Source: Fulvivirga sp. (GTDB lineage Bacteria; Bacteroidota; Bacteroidia; Cytophagales; Cyclobacteriaceae). Taken from it: DNA of 36,113 nt. Below are positions 32,901 to 36,113 of this stretch, piece by piece; position 1 is the stretch's first letter, and the number at the start of each line of letters is the position of its first letter. The notes under the pieces were generated by a model, which was given only the letters and a program-made list of their open reading frames with translations, searched no databases and was not told the origin of the DNA. The position numbers and the translations under genes were made by a program. The stretch spans positions 1-36,113 of the forward strand of contig JANQLQ010000022.1 in NCBI GenBank assembly GCA_028280565.1, written 5' to 3'.

Positions 32901-35900
32901 AAGCTAGGTCCTCCTGCTGTGACCGTAGGTGCCTCATTGATCGTGATAGTGACCTCTTCGGAATCAGGAGTACAGGGCCCAGGACCATCCTGGTCATTGG
33001 TAGTCAACCGGAATACAAGTGAACCGAACTCGCCGGGAGTAGTAAGGTAAGTGGCAGTAACAACGTTACCCGTCAGGCTACTCGCACTGATCGTACCGGT
33101 GCCGCCGGACACCAAAGACCACGCCCCAGAGGTGGCACCACCGCCTATCATGCCTCTCAAATTGACCTGCGAAGGTTGACAAAAGATAGCACCGTCATCA
33201 TCGACTGACAGGACTTGGGGCGCCTCGTTGAACCTGACCTCAACCTGGTCCGTACTGGTACAACTGTTATTATCTTCTAACCACTCAAAAATGTACGTAC
33301 CAAATTGGTCAACTGTCACCGTTGTCCCGGGAGATGTATTGTCATCAAAGACCACATTGCCAGGGCCTGCTATTCTTGACCATACCCCTGTTCCTCCCGT
33401 GGTACTCAATGAAGCGTTCAAGGTATGTTCTAAATCACATTCTTCTGCATCAGGTCCGGCATTGGCAAGAGGCTGCGGATCTACGGTCACGACCACGTTT
33501 ACTGGAGTCCCATTACAGCCATTGGAAGATGGAGTAATTTGATATTCTACGCTCCCCGGCACCATAGGGTCAGTAGTAGTAAGCACTTGGGCAATAAGAG
33601 CGCCATTTCCATCGGCCGCCCCAGTAACGTTTGTATTATTAACAACGACCCAGTCAAAAAAAGTACCCGCTACACCATTCGGATTACTGATTGAAACATT
33701 AGTGATCTCACCGCTACAGATCGTTTCACTTACAGCATTGACATCCGGTCTTGGCTCAACGATTACGTCTACACTCCTGGTTGAAACAGGACAGCCATTC
33801 CCGCTCGCTGTAAACGTGTACGTGACTACCTGCGGAGTACTTGTTGTGTTGGCTAAGCTCTCGGTGATCGTACCCGAAGTTCCAATGCCCTGTCCCGTGT
33901 AGTTGACACTCCCGCTAACCCCGGCAGGGTAGGTCGCTGTCAATACGATATCCCCGTTCTCCGTTGGTGTAGCATAATCCAATGACAAAGGTTCCCCCTC
34001 GCAAACTACCGGGGAGTTGTTCACGATCGTTTGATCTACCACGGGGTAAACTGTCACTGTATAAGCTCCTGTCGACGGGTTCACACAATTCGAAAGGCCA
34101 GGACCCGTCGCTGTTACCGTGTAAACCACCGTTTGGATCGCATCGCTCGTATTCGTCAGTACATCGTCGATCGTGCCCGTGCCGTTCGTCTCACCCGTGA
34201 TCGACGCTGGGGCCGAAACTGTCCAAGTGAACACCGTGCCTGCTACATCGCTCGTCGGGGTGAAGTTCAATTGATCACCACTGCAGATCTGTGCACTAAA
34301 GGGAAGGTTCTGGAGCGTTGGGGTCGGGGAAACTTCCACCGCTACATTCCTAACTGAAACGGGACAGCCATTCCCGCTCGCTGTAAACGTATAAGTGACT
34401 ACCTGCGGGATACTCGTTGTATTGTTTAAGCTCTCGGTGATCGTACCCGAAGTTCCAATACCTTGTCCCGTGTAGTTGACACTCCCGCTAACCCCGGCAG
34501 GGTAGGTCGCTGTCAATACGATATCCCCATTCTCCGTTGGAGTAGCATAATCCAATGACAAAGGTTCCCCCTCGCAAACTATCGGGGAGTTGTTCATGAT
34601 CGTTTGATCTACCACGGGGTAAACTGTCACTGTATAAGCTCCTGTCGACGGGTTCACACAATTCGAAGGACCAGAACCTGTCGCCGTTACCGTGTAAACC
34701 ACCGTTTGGATCGCATCGCTCGTGTTCGTCAGTACATCGTCGATCGTACCTGTGCCGTTCGTCTCACCCGTGATCGACGCTGGGGCCGAAACTGTCCAAG
34801 TGAACACTGTCCCCGGAACATCGCTTGTTGGAGTGAAATTTAGCTGATCACCACTACAAACCTGTGTGCCTAATGGAAGATTTGTCAAGGCAGGAATAGG
34901 ATTGATACTAATATTTAACACGTTAATCGTTAAACAACCGGTAGCACTTACTGTCTCAGTTACCTGTAGCGTTCCTGCCCCGGCTACTCCCCATGTTACA
35001 GTAACACTATTGGTATTCGTAGCACTGGTAATCGTACCCCCGGTAATACTCCAGTCATAGGCATTCCCTGGTATATTTGGCGTACTATAAGTCAAGCCCA
35101 TTTCCCCTGCACATACTACGTTGTCCCCGCTGATGGCAGGCGTTGGGTTCGAATTGATGGTAATGGGTTGATTAGCTGTTTGGCTACACCCGGTTGCACT
35201 CGTTATTTGTACTACACTTACATTCCCCAAGCCGGCCGTTGCCCAATCCACCGTTATACTATTCGTTCCGGCACCTGATGTTATTGTTCCTCCTACTACT
35301 GTCCAGTTGTAACTGTCACCGATTACTGGTGACACGCTGTAGGTTTCACCAACGTCCCCTTCGCAAACACTAGTATTACTAGGGACAATGGATGGAGAAG
35401 GATCTGGGTTGATCGTAACATTTATTGAACTATTTGCCGCAGAACAAGGTCCCCCGGCATCCGGGTCATCAGAGGTTAAAGTCAGTGTTACCATACCACC
35501 ACTCCTGTCCCCGGCCCCGGGAATATATTCTGTATCTGTTCCCAAGGTTCCAATAGCAGTTCCGCTTATGTTGAAAGTGCCATCCCCACTGGTGGTCCAA
35601 GTCCCTGCACTTGCTGCTCCTCCAACACTACCCGAAAGTAGAACATTTTCAGAAGAACAAATTGTTTGATCCAACCCTGCATCTGCTGTAGCGGAAGGAT
35701 TGATCGTCAATGTGAGATTATCCGCTGAAGGCGTTGTACAGACACCCGGTGCTGCTAAGGTCATCGTCAGCGTAACACTACCATTGCTAATATCATTTGT
35801 GCCGGGTACATAAGTTGGATTGAGAACAGTGTTGTCTATAAAAATACCATCCCCGGTACCGTTACTCCAAGTAATTCCACCACTGTTAGTAGCCACAGCA

Positions 35901-36113
35901 CCAATAATAAGATAGCTGGATTCATCTGAACATATTTCCGTATCAGTTACTCCGCTTAGGTCTGCAATAGGTTCAAGATCCTCGGTCAATAAGGCAGAGG
36001 CCGAAGTCGTCGAAGGACTGCAAGCACCCGATACCACCACCCGGTAGCGGTTGCCGCCTAAACCGCTGATGTCTGAAAGATTTAACGTAGCAGTCGTCAC
36101 GTTGCTGTAAACA
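29939..36113 (-). CDS. Giant T9SS-exported PKD/Ig-like repeat protein, N-terminus outside the window
   Basis: The frame stays open to the window edge (the codons before the GTG at 36098-36100 are sense), so 2057 residues are the C-terminal part of a larger surface or secreted protein. From the N-terminal side there are many Ig-like/PKD-like repeats of about 80-100 aa, each with paired cysteines and VCSGD, ICSSE or VCEGE starts. Two classical PKD domains follow (WSWEFGDG, FTWDFGDGE), then a jelly-roll-like region (YRENFEAGAGGWV to GFAFDNIFIG). An Omp28-like domain comes next (TVLLEHFTDNG to VVAFVQDKVSREVYAASIAK). The last 83 residues are a type A T9SS sorting domain (ISLYPNPANK, GIYRVETTGMTNGVYYVVV, YRKLAI). 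Two 191-aa units are near-identical. The likely role is adhesion or surface structure; the ligand is unknown. Confidence 0.92.
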   Translation of the reverse strand, partial: VYSNVTTATLNLSDISGLGGNRYRVVVSGACSPSTTSASALLTEDLEPIADLSGVTDTEICSDESSYLIIGAVATNSGGITWSNGTGDGIFIDNTVLNPTYVPGTNDISNGSVTLTMTLAAPGVCTTPSADNLTLTINPSATADAGLDQTICSSENVLLSGSVGGAASAGTWTTSGDGTFNISGTAIGTLGTDTEYIPGAGDRSGGMVTLTLTSDDPDAGGPCSAANSSINVTINPDPSPSIVPSNTSVCEGDVGETYSVSPVIGDSYNWTVVGGTITSGAGTNSITVDWATAGLGNVSVVQITSATGCSQTANQPITINSNPTPAISGDNVVCAGEMGLTYSTPNIPGNAYDWSITGGTITSATNTNSVTVTWGVAGAGTLQVTETVSATGCLTINVLNISINPIPALTNLPLGTQVCSGDQLNFTPTSDVPGTVFTWTVSAPASITGETNGTGTIDDVLTNTSDAIQTVVYTVTATGSGPSNCVNPSTGAYTVTVYPVVDQTIMNNSPIVCEGEPLSLDYATPTENGDIVLTATYPAGVSGSVNYTGQGIGTSGTITESLNNTTSIPQVVTYTFTASGNGCPVSVRNVAVEVSPTPTLQNLPFSAQICSGDQLNFTPTSDVAGTVFTWTVSAPASITGETNGTGTIDDVLTNTSDAIQTVVYTVTATGPGLSNCVNPSTGAYTVTVYPVVDQTIVNNSPVVCEGEPLSLDYATPTENGDIVLTATYPAGVSGSVNYTGQGIGTSGTITESLANTTSTPQVVTYTFTASGNGCPVSTRSVDVIVEPRPDVNAVSETICSGEITNVSISNPNGVAGTFFDWVVVNNTNVTGAADGNGALIAQVLTTTDPMVPGSVEYQITPSSNGCNGTPVNVVVTVDPQPLANAGPDAEECDLEHTLNASLSTTGGTGVWSRIAGPGNVVFDDNTSPGTTVTVDQFGTYIFEWLEDNNSCTSTDQVEVRFNEAPQVLSVDDDGAIFCQPSQVNLRGMIGGGATSGAWSLVSGGTGTISASSLTGNVVTATYLTTPGEFGSLVFRLTTNDQDGPGPCTPDSEEVTITINEAPTVTAGGPSLDVCEDAGQITLLGSSGGSANVVTWTGGLGSFSNDNDPTADYIFDASEIGSSVVLTLTTDDPDGPGPCVSVSDQVSVDVNLLPVVDFFDLPQFSNEAAADITVSGNQGGGFFSISPGSGLANPRVEDGLDRVDFQPSSAIVGSNFVTYTFTDAVGCTNAITKEAIVNPVTSIDFTIEGAPSDISDNPIVCANIGRVRLIGFPDAATGNPGTEFTSPVSGLVTQETNGDWVFDTDGLSADTIDIFYTYVNSFDVPTTLMKKVIVQASPVAVISVLNSCVEDQIEFFDNSTVVASTVVDWSWEFGDGMVSSDQNPIHFYSLPNEYTVVLNVESAQGCRASTELGVRVGDTPVPGFVWASICNGDATEFRDESDPGLISQIESFTWDFGDGETISGNANDAIPDGTHGGRTTGIFDDPFHEYADVGNYDVTLTVQTNDGCINSITQTVFILPFNTITPSAQDAYRENFEAGAGGWVATSGVIGVMNDQPVFSDTSWVRGVPSGSTITNPGNNVWWTGRNGGVYFPDEDSYVNGPCFDLSQLTRPMISMDIWVDTQEGFDGAVLQFSTDGGLEWNNLGDLNGGLEWYNSEGLISRPGDSPGNFNLGGRGWSGQTNGWVSARFSLEEIPTMERNFVRFRVAFASDANNPSGTNFNGFAFDNIFIGNKTRTVLLEHFTDNGLEASVDANNYLTDMAQGQLVNAEEVDFTTIQYHVDFTGSDRFNLDNPNDPSGRVTFYGVSQPPVTVMDGSRFNGLTFGLFEVDVDRRSLEDPLFDITIDTLSSPADQLSVDVTLTSHVDLDRQVALHVAVVEDNINLDGRIYRNVLKRLLFGAEGETIDITWTPGTSQRLGAQWTIDTEIYDMSNLYVVAFVQDKVSREVYAASIAKAPNKTRSTITSIDRELAGQVRNISLYPNPANKVLHFAIDSSPLERYDWKIVDQRGVTMMDGTLDFNSDGIYRVETTGMTNGVYYVVVGLEGKALMYRKLAIMNRE
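33790..34883. repeat. 573-bp tandem duplication inside the giant secreted-protein gene
   Basis: Bases from 33790 to about 34310 match those from 34363 to about 34883 at an offset of exactly 573 nt (191 codons), with long identical runs and only scattered substitutions. Each unit encodes two PKD-like domains, beginning CSGDQLNFTPTSDV and CEGEPLSLDYATPTENGD. The level of nucleotide identity far exceeds that between other repeats of the same gene, so this is a recent in-frame duplication. Confidence 0.9.

Noticed and set aside
34031-34843. Two near-identical plus-strand frames starting MIYHGVNCHC
   Set aside because: They are antisense images of the 573-bp duplication in the giant secreted-protein gene, not a gene family.

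Overview
The window looks like chromosomal DNA of a Bacteroidota bacterium, most likely order Cytophagales. The evidence is: a giant secreted protein ending in a type IX secretion (T9SS) C-terminal domain; a MetH lacking the homocysteine-binding domain; LytS/LytTR and PAS-hybrid kinases of the sizes usual in that group; lipoproteins with Bacteroidota-style signal peptides; and promoters of the Bacteroidota type (TTG/TTTG, about 19-20 nt, TAnnTTTG) upstream of several genes. No rRNA, tRNA, CRISPR array, prophage or complete insertion sequence was seen.

Layout. (1) 1-4990, minus strand: a methionine/folate unit. A SAM-I riboswitch with a following terminator precedes metH (893 aa, no homocysteine domain). 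metF lies about 840 nt downstream. The space between them holds short tandem repeats (8 x 16 bp and 4 x 24 bp), a perfect 34-bp inverted repeat and a frameshifted four-helix-bundle (23S-IVS-type) gene. (2) 5259-7632, plus strand: a tightly overlapped lipoprotein / LytS-type kinase / LytTR regulator operon, followed by a TA-flanked MITE-like element. (3) 7873-9894, minus strand: trmB, apparently near-leaderless, and folC. (4) 10636-15788, plus strand: a TIG-domain lipoprotein, an aminotransferase, a DUF4198 protein, a pentapeptide-repeat protein, a 111-aa conserved protein and a TIKI/ChaN-like secreted protein. (5) 15840-23499, minus strand: an envelope cluster of a 1014-aa TPR protein, an outer-membrane beta-barrel, a SPOR protein, ExbB, ExbD and a TonB-like protein. 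(6) 23669-25989, minus strand: holA, a rhomboid protease and a small helical protein. (7) 26258-29548, plus strand: a sigma-54 activator response regulator and a PAS-HisKA-HATPase-REC-Hpt hybrid kinase. (8) 29939-36113, minus strand: the C-terminal 2057 residues of a giant PKD/Ig-like T9SS-exported protein, cut by the window edge.

Working together: metH and metF close the methyl-THF to methionine branch of one-carbon metabolism and are under SAM feedback at least at metH. FolC supplies polyglutamylated folate to the same branch. The TPR/barrel/SPOR/ExbB/ExbD/TonB block places a proton-motive-force transducer, a peptidoglycan-binding protein, a periplasmic scaffold and an outer-membrane barrel side by side, which suggests one trans-envelope machine. 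This is the best candidate here for an incompletely described system. The kinase/sigma-54 regulator pair converges on the giant adhesin-like gene across a dispersed repeat, and a second copy of that repeat lies at the left edge of the window.
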